The notes: generated by a model not told the origin, from the letters alone. Shown: positions 14,001 to 25,521, numbered from the stretch's first letter. The stretch: DNA of 64,000 nt from Glossina fuscipes (GCF_014805625.2 NW_023998415.1:19985921-20049920); one strand, 5' to 3'. Made by a program: numbers and translations.

Positions 14001-14779
14001 ATTTTACGATCATTCTTTACTTAAATCAAGCCCGACAATTAGACAGTGCTACATATATCTGACATATATTTACTGATGATAGTATTTTCGTTTCAGTTCG
14101 TAATAAACGTGGACGCCTGTTATCAAGTAGCCACGAATAATAACGTATTTCTTTTTTACGCAGAGCCAAATTTTCCCTTTCTTGCACAAGTGCTACACCG
14201 TCGCCCATAGGTTTATGTGCTGTGGCTTGTCATTAATGAGCAAAAAGCCATATTTTATTTACGCTTAAACAAGTGATCGGTGTTCTTGCCGGCGTCCATG
14301 GTACTCTAGGCGTATCCTTTGAACGCTTTAGGCCTTTTTCAATACCAGTCCACGTGCAAGAATTTCCAATGTCTCTGACGAAATTCAAGTCGACCGTGAT
14401 AGATGTTTGCGGCCAGGAGAATGTTTGCAAGAGACATTACACTGACGGACAGACAAACATGCTTAAATCGATTTAGAAATGAGTACTGATCAAGAATATA
14501 TATAGTTTGTGGGGTCTCTGAAGCTTACTTCTGGGCGGTGTTGCAAACGTTTTGACAAAACGAATGTACCCCTTTTCTTCGGTGGTGGGTGTAAAAAGGT
14601 TTACTGGGAACATCGAACCAATTGCGGCAACTATTGGACAATCAAATTTTTATCAACGGAAGGTGATGCCCTGTTTGTGCTGGGATAGAAAATGTCCAGT
14701 GTGCTACGAGCTACTTTAATGGGAGCAAAGCGTCAATGCGAACGCCTATAATAATCAGCTTGATAAATTAAACACAACA

Positions 14780-14812
<33 letters not shown>

Positions 14813-17535
14813 AAACCAATATTAGCGAGCCGAAAAGGAATTCTGTTCCATCAAGATAATGCACAACCACATACTATGATAGTCACGCTACAAAAGTTAT
14901 GTGGCCGTGGTTGGAAAACTCTTATTCCCTCATCATATTCACATGGAACAGCTCCGGCGGATCTACACTTCTACGCAAGGAAGACCAACAAGGTACCGGA
15001 AAGGTGGCAACGAGCGGTTGCAAATAATGGAAATTACAATACAAAACTTTCCCGGCAATGCAATATGTGGGAAGTACCAACTCAACTAATCGGATGCCGT
15101 AATCTCTGCTATGTATACATTTTTATATTGCATGTACATAAAGCTTTCAAATTACATTAGTTAACTTTTCGGAGGTCGTCGTTACGCTTATTGGCGATGC
15201 GTTAAGATCCACTCGGTTTAATAGTTCTATTGCGAAAGATTGCTCAGAGCTCTTTAATGATCTTAAGTTTCTCAAGCGATTTAGTCGGATCTGTCCGTTG
15301 GAGAACGCCAACAATCAAAAATCTGTAATTGGATCTTAAAACTGATGTGATCCGCCGAGAGGAAACATACAACTAACATGCAATCTATGCAGATACTATT
15401 TTAAAAATGTTATGATTTGATCGCAAGGCAAGGCCTAGGCCCTGGTGCACGGTTCTCGTTATCGAGTGAATTCAATATCGAATTTGTATTTGGGGTTTGA
15501 TGATTCTCAGTAACGAGTATTGAGTTGGTGGTACTCGATAATGTGTGACCGTTTGCACATTTCACTCTGTCAAGCTTCATGCTCAAACGCAAAATGAAGT
15601 CAACTATCGCGAATATCGCGATAAAGCTAATTGACATGGAAGGGTTATATAATCTCAGAAAACTCTGAGAGGTAAGCAAAAATAATAAAATCTAATAATT
15701 ACTTTTCGATGATTTTATCTGTTGATGACATAAAAGGGAGTAAGTGTATATGAAATTGGCGAAAGAATTTGTGCGAACTATGCAAGGCGGAAATGTAGTA
15801 TTATAGGATCACTAGAAACTTTTTAAAAAATCATTCTGCGAACGTGATATTCAAAGGCTGTTTAAGCAGTGTGGAGCAGGGAGGCAATAATAAATACCAA
15901 GGTAGCGATTAAGAACAAAAACAAATTAAAAAATAAAAAAATGGATAATTTAAGTAAATAGCGATATATTTAATTAAATTTAGTAAACTTTTCTTCATTT
16001 GATCATCTTTAAGAAATTTTAATTTTTTCAAATGTTTTATATTAGGTGTTTGCAAAAATTTTGATCAACAAAATCGGGGAAATACCAATATACACAGCGA
16101 CCGAATTAGATCGTGGCGATCTTTCTCTGCATAAAGTAACATTTTTCACTTAATATCATTGATGTATTCAGCGTACGCAGCCGTTAATCATGGAGCGATC
16201 AAATTTCTTCTCCTTCTTCCAAATTCATTACTTTTGCTGCCGAAGGCTACCGAATATATTCGGAGACTTATGGTGATGCTGCGTGATCATGTCCCACATG
16301 CGAGCTTTGGTATCAACGGTTTCAAAGTGACGATACGAATTGACTGAAAATGCCTATTTTTGGCTACTTTTTGTAAGATGTGTCCGGAATACAATGTTGC
16401 AGCTCGAATGGGAAGGCCTGCCACACCCAACATGCTGACTAGACATAATACCTCCAGACTACTACTTGTTCAGATTGGTGCAGTATGGCTTGGCTGGCAC
16501 GCGGCTCCGCATAGTTGAAGTGCGAAAATAGGTCGGTGGGTGGATCGCTGCCAAACATGTTTTGAAAATGTTTCAGAAAATGATGAAAACTATTCTGATT
16601 AATATATATTGAGCCAATTTTGCGCAATAAATGTCTTTTTCAAGCGAAAAAGTGATCAGAATTTTTGCAAACACTTAATATTTATTTATTTACTTTTCTT
16701 CCTCTTCTTTGCGTTATTTTTTTAGACTTGCACGGACAATAACATAAATATTACATTGTAAATACGAACGACCCAGAAACTAAACGCGATCAATCGCATC
16801 GCTCGATAACGAGAACCGTAAATCAATCCCAGGAAATGACTGAGAGCAGAATAACTAAGTAAAACACTCTCGCATCAAATTCACTTAAAACCGTTCGTAT
16901 TCGAAATCGGAGTAGAATTGTGTAGATAGTAAAGAAATGTAGAATTTTAAGTTTCCAAATGCAACTGAGGAGAAGGCACAACTTACACGTATTAATTGAA
17001 AGATGGTAGGGGCCATGCGAAGTTTTAATGTTTCTCACAAAAAGTTCTGTGTTATTTGATCACAAAAATCCCGTTTTATACAACATATGGAACAGGGCCT
17101 GGATGAGACAAGTTGGGAAGTTATAATACTGTACGAGGAGAAGCCACTGTGCCGATTGAGTTTTATACTTCTTTCACAACAATTTAATGAATTTTTCCAG
17201 ATAATGATCGGTACTTCGAGACTCCCAATAAGCTTTCGCCTTTTTTCATAGGATTAAGCAAATCGTTAGTAAGTGTTTTTGTTATAGCAATGACCCTCAG
17301 ATGTAAGCCAATATGTAGTCTTTGCGACCACTGCGGGTAGAACAACTCAAACTAAACGTAACAAAATATTTTCAAGTAATTATGAGGATTAGTTCAAATC
17401 ATTATTCGGATCTATTTCTGCTTTCTTACAAATGCTTACTTAGATGGTGAGTTAATAAAGATTCGATCTAAGCTCTCTTTAGTTTTACGATTTTCTCTTA
17501 CTATTGGTTTATTAAAAAATACAACTTATATATAC

Positions 17536-17593
<58 letters not shown>

Positions 17594-20500
17594 CAGTCTT
17601 TTAAATGTGTCCTCGAGACATAAATCAATTGAACTAAATAAATGAAAAGATTTTTCGAATATCGAAATATTTGACATTTTTGTCTTATTAGGATTGAATC
17701 TTTTTAGCCATATGTATCGCCGTACGATATGTTATGACATTTATACAAATTTATTTACTTTTGACGTTTATGTATATGTATGTTAAGCCATGCATTAAAA
17801 CTCATACACTTTTACAAATAAAATAATGTATGAATAAAAAAAAAAGAAGAATATTTCTAAGCCTACGTAAATATTGTATTAAATAAATGTATTAAATATG
17901 CGTTAATATTTTATACTAAATAAATGTACTAAATTCCTAAAATTTAATATCTTTGGGAAAATGCAGATAAACAATATTTTTTAAAACCGTCAAGTAAACG
18001 GTTTGTTATAAAATTATTAATATTGTTCTTCGTAATCATATTTTTCTTCTCTCGTTTTCTTTTTTTCCTTTACGTGTATCGAAAGGGCGTAAAAATTAAA
18101 TCGTTGAGGCAACCAATTTTAAAGAAAATGAACAATTTACTTGAACGTCGCTTTTTTTACTTTTTTGTATTTTATAATTAATGGTGACTTTGTTTAAATT
18201 CCGTGAATGCCTCAAGGAGTTAAGCAGCATTCGTTAGAATAGATTTTTTAATTAAACTCGTGAAAGAATTCTACTCACTTATCATTGAAGTGAATGTAAT
18301 GGCCGTGTGAGTTGAAATACGAGTTGAAATTTTTTGTTCTTTTTTCATTCTTTTTTTTTTTAAATATATACAAGAAAAGTCTTCAACGCTTCTTCCTTAA
18401 AAGAAACTGTTGCTCAAATTTTTCTGTTTACATAACAGTTTCTAGCTTAAGTTATGAATAATATTATTATCGTTATTTTTTTTTTTTTTTTTTTGTTTTT
18501 TATGGAGAAATTCGTGTGATTGAAGATTAATTTTGATTGTTTGTTATGTTCAATGTTTTAAATAACTGTTAAAGTAATATGTGCGTTATTATATATATAA
18601 ATATATATAAATATATATATATATATATGTAAGTACGCGTACATACATATTGTAGCTATTCATATTCATAATAGTTAACTAAAAACAAAACGTTTACATC
18701 AAATTATTATCTAAACAAAAACAACATTGAAAGAAAAGTGAAAAAGATATTAAAAGAAAGGGAGAATCGAGTAGAAATGGTGATGGTGCCAAAAAGTTAT
18801 ACACAATTACAACATACTAAGAAGAAGAAGAAGAAGAACTAGACAAATAGAGAGGAAATAGTAAAATGAAAGAAAAGTTTAAAATATATTTAAATATATG
18901 TATATAAATATTTGTTTTCTTTTATCATAATTATAAAGGGTTTGTTTTTTTTTGTTTTGTTTTTTTTTTTCACAACTATTAAATAATAAGACAAAAATTA
19001 TATTTAACATAAATTTGTAGATAGATAGTAATGCTATTTACAAGAAAAAAATAGCCTTTTTAAAACATTTGGACAAAATTAGGCGTTAAACGACCTTTTT
19101 AAACAGAGCTAAATAATTTATAGATTAACTAAAAAAAAAAAAAAAAATATATATTTTTTCTTTTTTTAAATTCAAGCTAATCATGCCAAAAACATGCCAA
19201 CTGTTTCAGTGTTTTTCTGCTTTTTTTTTTTTTTTATAAATGTATATATCTAATATAAATGCAAACTTTTTTTGCTTTGCGTAATGATTAGGTAGGCATA
19301 GGTAACTTGTTTGCTAGGAAATGAACTTGACATGAAGATCGTTAACGCTTTTGATTTTAATCGGTTTATAAATCAATGATAAATGTTTAGAATACTTTCA
19401 TAAAGAGAATCAACTTAACTATACCTCAGTATCGTCGTCATCGTTATTCTGAGGACGGCCATTTGTTGTAATCCGGTTGTGTTGCTTACGTGGATCGAAC
19501 GCATCCACTACAATTTGTTCTGTTCCCTTGATTTCTGCCCGACAAAACGGACAACCCTGGAAAGTTGTACATTCCGAATTGAAGTTAAAAGAAACGTTTG
19601 TATATATTTAGCAAAAAATATTATAGTACCTGGCCCTCGGAATCCACTTGCCATGAGGTAAGACAGGGTGTACATAAGAGATGGCCGCACGGTTCAATAC
19701 GTATATCCTTATCATTTTCGGCACATATTTTACAAAGTTGAAAAGTACTTCCTGCAAATAAAATTTAAAGACAAATCTTTTTGTTTTTTTTCTGTTTCGA
19801 CTAAAGCGTTTAGAAGGTAACAATCGTTTACCCATTTCACAGTATAACTCGTATTGCTCTTGTGTTACGGTTATATGATCCTCAGTAGGACTTTGTACAG
19901 CAGAAGATAAATCGGGATTGTAGGCTTGACCGTCGGGATACAAGTAAAAGCCCTCTCTAAAATCAAAACAACGCACAGACACACCATTCATTACAATTTC
20001 AGATAAATAGCCGAAAGTTTTCACAAATGATATGCTCACCTATGACCGTCTAGCAAAGCTTGACATAGCGACTTATTTTGTGGTATGGTTTGTAAAATTT
20101 CACCGTCTGCTGTAACATAACCAATGGCCCATTGTCCCAAACGTGTACACGACAATCTATTATGTATACGCATCAATAAAGAGCATCCATAAAGAAAAAA
20201 ATTGTTACATATTAAATTTGATTCATACCTAAAAACGTAGCTTCCGGCCTTGTGTATGTAACGTTGTAACCTAGCCTTGACTTCATCGTACGTTAAAAAC
20301 GCCACATAACCGGGATGAGTGACGGCTAATATTTGCCAATTTCTTAAAAGCGTCGCCCAAGGCTGAAATAGACGCGTAAACACGTCAAATTCAAAATTTG
20401 AAATGTAATCGTTACAAGTCAAATCAATGGTAGTCTTTAGGGCCATAGCTTCGAGGCCCGATGATATAGGATGAACTTTGTTCAATTCCTGACGAAATAT

Positions 20501-21145
20501 CTTCCAAGGCACCAGAGTGCTAAATTTTCAAAGGTATTTTCCACAAATTTTATTCCATTAAAATAATAATTGAAATGTATAATCGTTATTTATATACCTA
20601 TTGCCAAAATTTGACTTCCAAAAATCAGCTGCATCGGCTTTGGTAATTCGAAATTGATCGCCAGCAAATACTCCGTGCGGAAATATCGCTTTCAATTCGC
20701 TTAACATATGTGAAAATACCAAACTTAATTTAGTTAGATTTCGACGATAGTACGAATTTTCATCAAACATTTTCTCCTTTCCCTCTTTAAATAATTTAAT
20801 CGCTTGCTTGCACTTTCTCATTAAATTATTAATAAACACATTGAAATGTTCATTTGCATGTAGAACATGCATTTGGTCTTCATTCTTGGAATAAATGAGA
20901 CGAAGCCTTTGATACGTATCCGGCAGAATGTCAAGAATGAAGGGTGGACTATTTTTTAAATTCATTTTCGGTTGCTGGCATAATTTCACAACTTTATCCA
21001 TTAATTTCCATGTCTTCTCTAAAGTCTTTTTGTCGGTTGATAACCTCTGTGGACCGCATGCTTCCGAAAATGCTCCGTGAAGTTTAGAAAAAATTGAACT
21101 AATATTTTTCGATTGTTGAATGCGACTTGTACGGCTAGTCGCCAT
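6267..21145 (-). CDS. Cbl: Cbl E3 ubiquitin ligase, complete gene, 7 coding exons
   Basis: Cbl binds phosphotyrosine on activated receptor tyrosine kinases (EGFR, Sevenless and others) and ubiquitinates them for endocytosis and degradation. The exon join is 21145-20598, 20519-20229, 20156-20040, 19956-19832, 19751-19630, 19556-19425 and 7697-6267; every junction is GT-AG and keeps frame. The long product is 921 residues (445 + 476), close to Drosophila Cbl-L. Visible domains are the four-helix bundle (about 30-160), EF-hand (loop D215-E226), SH2-like fold with the phosphotyrosine arginine R280, linker with Y357 (equivalent to human Y371), RING C3HC4 (C367, C370, C382, H384, C387, C390, C403, C406), proline-rich region and C-terminal UBA. 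The family and exon structure are clear; the short isoform is an inference listed separately. Confidence 0.97.
8123..8905 (+). mobile_element. Decayed, internally shortened mariner element
   Basis: Both ends start ttaggtgtgc in inverted orientation and are bordered by TA (8121-8122 and 8906-8907), as expected for mariner insertion. The 783-bp length is short of the usual 1.3 kb. The plus strand still reads transposase fragments in changing frames: [19 protein letters not shown], then VILLHD, then [13 protein letters not shown] and LRSMQNLS. These correspond to the catalytic region around the second and third aspartates. It is clearly nonfunctional. Confidence 0.75.
10000..10230 (+). repeat. 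Mini-me-like dispersed repeat
   Basis: It holds gatggacagacaagctta near 10095 and ends near ttaatatacccttgtagg at about 10209, the usual order for this family. Borders are approximate. Confidence 0.45.
13270..13690 (-). repeat. Mini-me-like dispersed repeat
   Basis: On the minus strand it begins gcaagtaagaaaattacatt followed by a cggtcgggaccg palindrome and tgcccatcaccg. It then has a core with tcctttgaaaagtttgagtc, then gacaggcagacatg, and ends near tactttatggggttcctc. This matches the copy at 23820-24220 and, in part, 14230-14600. Confidence 0.6.
14230..14600 (+). repeat. Mini-me-like dispersed repeat
   Basis: This is the best preserved end of the family: gacggacagacaaacatg, a TA-rich core with gatcaagaatatatatag, then tggggtctctgaa, and a terminal ggtggtgggtgtaaaaa. 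A neighbouring block at 14160-14265 is repeated in inverse orientation at about 23730-23810. Confidence 0.65.
14590..15100 (+). mobile_element. Decayed mariner transposase fragment
   Basis: The plus strand reads [18 protein letters not shown], then [11 protein letters not shown], and after a poly-A insertion [10 protein letters not shown] with a following [11 protein letters not shown]. These are the mid and catalytic blocks of mariner transposase, including the HxDNxxPH motif. Frames change and at least one stop interrupts. No TIR was located. Confidence 0.65.
16042..16678 (+). mobile_element. Internally deleted mariner (637 bp) with TIRs
   Basis: The left end ttaggtgtttgcaaaaattt and the right end, inverted, ttaagtgtttgcaaaaattc match over about 26 bp with two differences. 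TA flanks both sides (16040-16041, 16679-16680). The right half keeps coding relics such as [31 protein letters not shown] and RIVEVRK. The TIR differs from the 8123 and 27854 elements, so it is a separate family. Confidence 0.75.
19419..19424 (-). other. Cbl: Alternative stop for short Cbl isoform (intron retention)
   Basis: Reading straight through the exon 6 donor gives GTA TAG, one valine and a stop. That predicts a 446-residue protein with TKB and RING but without the proline-rich and UBA tail, very near the roughly 448-residue short Cbl known in Drosophila. A variant poly(A) signal ATTAAA lies at 19356-19361 on the minus strand. The geometry is seen directly; use of the stop is inferred. 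Confidence 0.6.
19425..19556 (-). CDS. Cbl: Cbl coding exon 6: end of RING, shared by both isoforms
   Basis: It begins [20 protein letters not shown], supplying ligands C403 and C406, and ends in an acidic NNDDDTE stretch. The cumulative coding length to this point is exactly 445 codons, so the donor is in phase 0. Used with the distant exon 7 it gives the long protein; unspliced it reaches a stop after one further codon. Confidence 0.95.
19630..19751 (-). CDS. Cbl: Cbl coding exon 5: first part of RING finger
   Basis: It carries six of the eight zinc ligands of the C3HC4 RING (C367, C370, C382, H384, C387, C390) in the pattern [12 protein letters not shown] and PC. It stops at SEGQ just before the last ligand pair. 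The donor is CCAG/GTACTA. The RING recruits the E2 enzyme. Confidence 0.96.
19832..19956 (-). CDS. Cbl: Cbl coding exon 4: end of TKB and linker helix
   Basis: It encodes [10 protein letters not shown] and the linker helix [13 protein letters not shown]357 corresponds to human Y371, whose phosphorylation releases the autoinhibited RING. The exon ends after ATG G (phase 1) before GTAAACG. Confidence 0.95.
20040..20156 (-). CDS. Cbl: Cbl coding exon 3: SH2-like fold
   Basis: It continues the SH2-like phosphotyrosine module ([14 protein letters not shown], then CQALLDGH). G292 occupies the place of human G306, the residue whose mutation abolishes phosphotyrosine binding in the vertebrate protein, so this copy looks functional. 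It ends CATAG before GTGAGC; the next intron is 83 nt. Confidence 0.96.
20229..20519 (-). CDS. Cbl: Cbl coding exon 2: EF-hand and start of SH2-like fold
   Basis: It opens with codon 183 (TLVPWK follows) and carries the calcium-binding EF-hand loop around [12 protein letters not shown] (D215-E226), then the start of the divergent SH2 fold up to GSYVF. The phosphotyrosine-binding arginine R280 is split over the junction with the next exon. Acceptor TTTAG and donor AG/GTATGAAT agree with the consensus. The intron after it is 72 nt. Confidence 0.96.
20598..21145 (-). CDS. Cbl: Cbl coding exon 1: start and four-helix bundle
   Basis: It encodes residues 1-182 plus two bases of codon 183. The start is the first ATG of the frame (opening [10 protein letters not shown]), just upstream of the helical bundle; no earlier in-frame extension is needed by the family. 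The helices contain recognisable Cbl blocks such as [16 protein letters not shown] and the end [19 protein letters not shown]. The exon ends AATAG before GTATATA; the following intron is 78 nt. It forms the N-terminal part of the tyrosine-kinase-binding domain. Confidence 0.96.
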
Positions 21146-21429
21146 CTTTTTACGTCGTCCGTCGTCGGTCTAAACTTTTGCTGCAAACGCAACCAATTTT
21201 CTTTGATTTCAAAATAAACTGATTTTCGTTGAAATTATTAAATATTTATTAATTCAACTTATTATACAATTATATCCGCAATTAATTAAAATCTATTTTA
21301 TTAATATTCTCGCTGAAGAAAAATAATTCTTGTCTGCTCTTCTTATTGCTAAGTTTCCTTACCACACGCACACACACACACACACACACACATGCACGTA
21401 TGCACACACACACCATTCACAGACACAAT

Positions 21430-21462
<33 letters not shown>

Positions 21463-23819
21463 CGCGCATACACTAGGCAATTCTTAATATTCAATGAAAG
21501 ACAGTGTTGTATTATATATGTACACAATACATAGTTGCATTTCTCACATTCCATTCTCATTAAAGGTAGTGTCTGGACCAATTGTTTTTACATTATGACG
21601 ATGTGGTAATTTTTGATAGAAAATAATTTTCCAAATCCTAATTGATTTTATTATTATTAGCCCAATTTTGAAATAAAGCGGTTCACCAATAAGAACAAAT
21701 GCAGTTTTTTGCATAAAATTCTTCTTCTGAAATTTAAGAAACAAAAAAAATTGCTTCATATGTCAAACTTTATAGCAACAAACAAATCAAGAGAGGCTGT
21801 TGATATGAAGCGAAATGCTTTATTTAAATGGCACCGGACATTTGCGGTAGACTGATGTATTTTCTGATGATAGCATTTTTGGCCCGGTCCGTAAAAACGT
21901 GCATGCTCGTTATTAGGTAAGAATGACTTGTTACGAAATTAATATTTATTCCTAATTTCAATTTAAATTTTGATATATGTTGCACTTATCGACTGAATTT
22001 TTACCATATACTAAGTTTAATGTTTTTTTTTTTCTATATGGTTTTAATTAACGCTTTTTTTTGTACGGTATTGTGAGAATATATTTCGACCTCTTTCATC
22101 TTACCCAATTTTTGCAAGTTGTGGAACATCGCCAAATTTACCATATGTTGCCTGTATTTTTTTCACAAGTTTTTTTAAAAAACTTATCCACCGTGTAAAA
22201 AAAGAGTTGCGTGGAGAAAGGAGTTAGGAAAATAAATACATGGATACAGATTTTCTAGAGGCTAAACGGGTTTGTTTTTGGAATCGGTGGGTTGTTGCTG
22301 TGTTGATCATGTTTACTACGAACGGAAGAGATTAAACAAAGCCGTTAATATGTGCTTGAAGCTACTTGCATATAACCCGTAAAACTTAAAATTTAAGCTT
22401 TTTAATCGCACATAAATAAAAGAAAAAAAGAAGATATAAGTAGAACACTGATCACTTAGTTACACTTGACATCCTAACATATTGTTAAGATAAGTTGCTA
22501 CGGACAAGAAAATACCCAAAAGCAGTTAGCGCTTTAACTGAAAGTATTTCAAAAATTTAATGTAAAACAAGAAAACTCGCTAGTTTATCTTCTAAATATA
22601 TATGCATTTTCAATACGTTAGATAAAGTATTCCAAACTTATTAATATTGTAAAACCTGAACAAGTACTCGCTGATGTAACAAATAACTTTCGGTTTTTCT
22701 TCATTTAATATCCCCAAATGAGCAGCTAGAAGGAAAGGGAAAGGTGTAAACATGCAGTATACTTTGCAAATCACAGGAGCCTTCGAAACTTGGTTGTTCT
22801 TTAATCCTGCTTTTTATAAAACAGAAAAGTTGTGTGGAAGATTTTCTGAAACTGAAGACCCTTTTCCAGTAATCGTTGGTATTTTTTGTCCTTTTTTTCT
22901 TTTGTGTTGTTATCAATGACTTGCAAGTGAATAATCATAAAATAATAAAATTCTCCTTAACATTTCAAAAAATGAATTACATTTGAAATATTAATATTAA
23001 GTTAGCTAGATCCTACGATGAAAAGGATGGTTTGCACAGCTTAACACATGTTCAACGTTTATTCGCAGGTTTGAAGAAAAAGCGCGGGCTCACTGCGCCA
23101 GAGCCCTTTACCATCATAAAGGGGCCTGGCACGATGAGGCATTATTTCATTATTTTCAGGTTGACACTAAACTTTATGGGAATTGACAAATCATATGATT
23201 TCGCATGTATACATACAAATAGAACAGAGAGGAAACAATGCACAAGAAGAAATTAAGATAATTTATTTTAAATCTAGAAATTATTTATCTAATTTATGTT
23301 TGTCTTACACTAATATAAACGCTTTTATGTTATGCGATATAAAATTTTATTTTGTTTTCAATCAAAACAAATAAGTCGTTCGTTCTTTTGCTTTGTTTTA
23401 CCTGCGTCAATAAAGCTCGCTTCTGCGCTTTCTCTTTTAAATTCATTTTTCTTCATACTCTATTGCTTTAATCAAACAAAAATTTGAATTTGCTTTCATA
23501 TTAATTTTCTTATCGTTGTTTTTCATACACTTGTTGTTGTTGCTTACATTTATGTTGATTTCTTTAATTTTATTTCTTAAGCCATATGTTTTTGTTTATA
23601 TGTACATTAGGGAGTATATTCATTTACTCAAAACGTTGGCGACGCCGCCTAGAAAGAAGCTTCAGAGATCAGCACCAAATTCTAAATCGAACGAAACTGA
23701 GAACACCGCTTACTTGTTCATGAGGAACTAAAATATGGCTTTTGGCTTACTAATGACAAGCCACAGCAGGTAAACCTATGGGCGATGGTGTAGAAGGAGA
23801 AAATTTGCCCAAAAACCTC

Positions 23820-24220
23820 ACAAGTTATAGAAATGCTCCGCCAGTTTCAAAGTTGAAATGCGTCTAAGTAGATTCGTTTGGTTGCTCGTCCACCTGCCCG
23901 TATTGCATATGTGATAAACACACTCCTCCATTCGCGAGAAATGAAGGTATAGTTTACAAAATTCCAGGAGAGTTTGACAAGGAGCCAAACATTTCAAAGA
24001 ACACACCCACACGCTAATGTAACAAAAATTGTGACCACCTTAATTTTTCATATTTTTTTGTTTGTTACAGCCGCGCCCTCTCAATGCTATAGCGTATGAA
24101 AATTTAGTTGTTTTCTTCTTTTTTTTTTAACTTTCTCTAGGGTAACGGTGGTGGGCATAAAAGCTTCGGTCAAGACCGTGTATAATATAATAACTTGTTT
24201 CTTATTAAATAATACGGCAA
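23820..24220 (-). repeat. Mini-me-like dispersed repeat
   Basis: The minus strand has a cggtcttgaccg palindrome, tgcccaccaccgttaccc, a core with gtgtgttctttgaaatgttt, and the GTCY-type cgggcaggtggacgag. The order matches 13270-13690. Confidence 0.55.
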
Positions 24221-24653
24221 CACTCATTTTGTTTACCACCTGGGGCCTCATTATTAGTCCGAAAAACAGGAATAGCATATCACTGTGTCTGTGATCATAC
24301 ATATCCTTAACTGACACCGCCACCTGGCGTTGCTGGGAGAAAACTATTAGTGACAATAAAAACTAGTTTTCAGCGCAAGCAGTTTAGCTCGTTGTTGTCC
24401 CTGTGTTTGGGTTTTTGTATTGTGTTTAATTCCATTATATTCTTTCTCTCTTTCGTTACTTATTCACTTACTTAAACAAAGAAGTTCGTGTTCGAAATGA
24501 ACCTTTTTTACACAACACAGCGATTCTTCTAATTGGATTTGTATTATGTGTTATGTATTATTTGTCTGCGTTGTTTTAAATTATTATTATGAAGATGGCA
24601 AGGTCTTTCGCAATGGTGCTGAGGAACAAAGGAAACAGGAACAAATTGGGGAC

Positions 24654-24924
24654 TTTTGCCGACGGCTTTGCAATTACCATAGAGTATTACGTTCTTTCTG
24701 TAATTAGCATTGAGTATTATGTTCGCTCTGTAAATAGCATAGAGTATTACATTCTTTCTGTAAATTAGCATAGAGTATTACGTTCGCTCTGTAAATAGTA
24801 GAAAATTTAGCTACTGTTTTGTTTAATTTGATAATAAAAAAAAAAATTATGGCGGTCTACTTTTAGGCTAACTTAACAGAAAACAAAGGTCCAACTCTGT
24901 TAAAATGCAAAGCCGTCGGCAAAA
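24654..24924. repeat. 19-bp perfect inverted repeat enclosing tandem array
   Basis: Arms ttttgccgacggctttgca at 24654-24672 and its exact reverse complement at 24906-24924 enclose the tandem repeat and the left end of the next element. No clear target duplication is seen. Confidence 0.65.
24675..24800. repeat. About 30-bp tandem repeat, four units
   Basis: Four units of roughly agcatagagtattacgttc plus tttctgtaaat follow one another. Units alternate between a ttctttctg and a ttcgctctg version, which suggests duplication of a 60-bp pair. The array lies inside the 24654-24924 inverted repeat. Confidence 0.75.
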
Positions 24925-25157
24925 CAAAGGAAAAGGAAAAGAAAAGTAGTGAAAGGTAAGTAGTGAAAGCGAAAACTTTACGATATTTAGTATCTAATGT
25001 TTCTTTATTTTTTATTAATTAATCTATGCTTTCATATAAAATTTCTTAATTTCTTCAATTTTACAATATTTTTTTAAATAAATCTATGTTTCCATATAAA
25101 ATTTCTTAATTTCTTCAATTTTACAAGTTAGCCTAAAATTAGACCGCCATAATTTTT
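24842..25157. mobile_element. MITE-like element with 32-bp terminal inverted repeats
   Basis: Ends 24842-24873 and 25126-25157 are inverted copies matching at 31 of 32 positions (core ttatggcggtct). The 316-bp unit has no coding capacity. Its right half contains a direct repeat of about 46 bp with 60-bp period (25021 and 25081). A nonautonomous DNA transposon is the likeliest reading; no flanking duplication was found. Confidence 0.55.
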
Positions 25158-25521
25158 AAACAAAGCCCTCGCTAAATTCCCTGTTAAAAGGCAAAGTACA
25201 GAGTTACATGTAAAAAAATAGTCTAAAAATGGCAGCTCTGTTAAATGGTTAAAAGCCCAACTTAACAAATTAACTTAACAACTTAAATAGTAAATGTAGT
25301 GGAGATGATAAAAGAGCAGAAGCGACCAAGTCAAGGAAAACGAATCGGAAACAATCAGGAAACCATTGAAATGAATAACAATTTCTTTTATATATATTTT
25401 TATATATTTTAATAAAGTATTTTAAATGATGTATAATAAAGCTATTATATAAATAAAGCTATTTATTTTATATATATTTAAATATAAATGATATAAATTA
25501 ATATATACAACAACAGGAAAG

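Larger units (their letters stand above)
7698..19424 (-). other. Cbl: Cbl intron 6 (11.7 kb)
   Basis: This intron separates the RING exon from the long-isoform tail. No conserved coding exon was found in it on either strand. It contains three decayed mariner elements (8123-8905, about 14590-15100, 16042-16678), several mini-me-like repeats (about 10000-10230, 13270-13690, 14230-14600) and simple repeats: (CAA)n near 9190-9220, (GA)n near 10975-11005, poly-A near 14785-14811, and (TA)n near 17530-17590 and 18590-18630. Confidence 0.85.
21146..25519. other. Upstream flank of Cbl, no gene recognised
   Basis: It should contain the Cbl promoter and 5' untranslated region, but no core element could be singled out. 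It contains (CA)n and (TA)n tracts at about 21364-21455, a mini-me-like repeat (23820-24220), a 30-bp tandem repeat and small inverted-repeat elements (24654-25157). Short frames here have no recognisable protein character. Confidence 0.6.

Noticed and set aside
14876..15160. Two overlapping plus-strand frames as a new gene
   Set aside because: They read decayed mariner transposase blocks (catalytic region followed by the ERWQ-type ending).
24675..24800. CRISPR-like array
   Set aside because: Units are adjacent without unique spacers, and the genome is eukaryotic; it is a plain tandem repeat.
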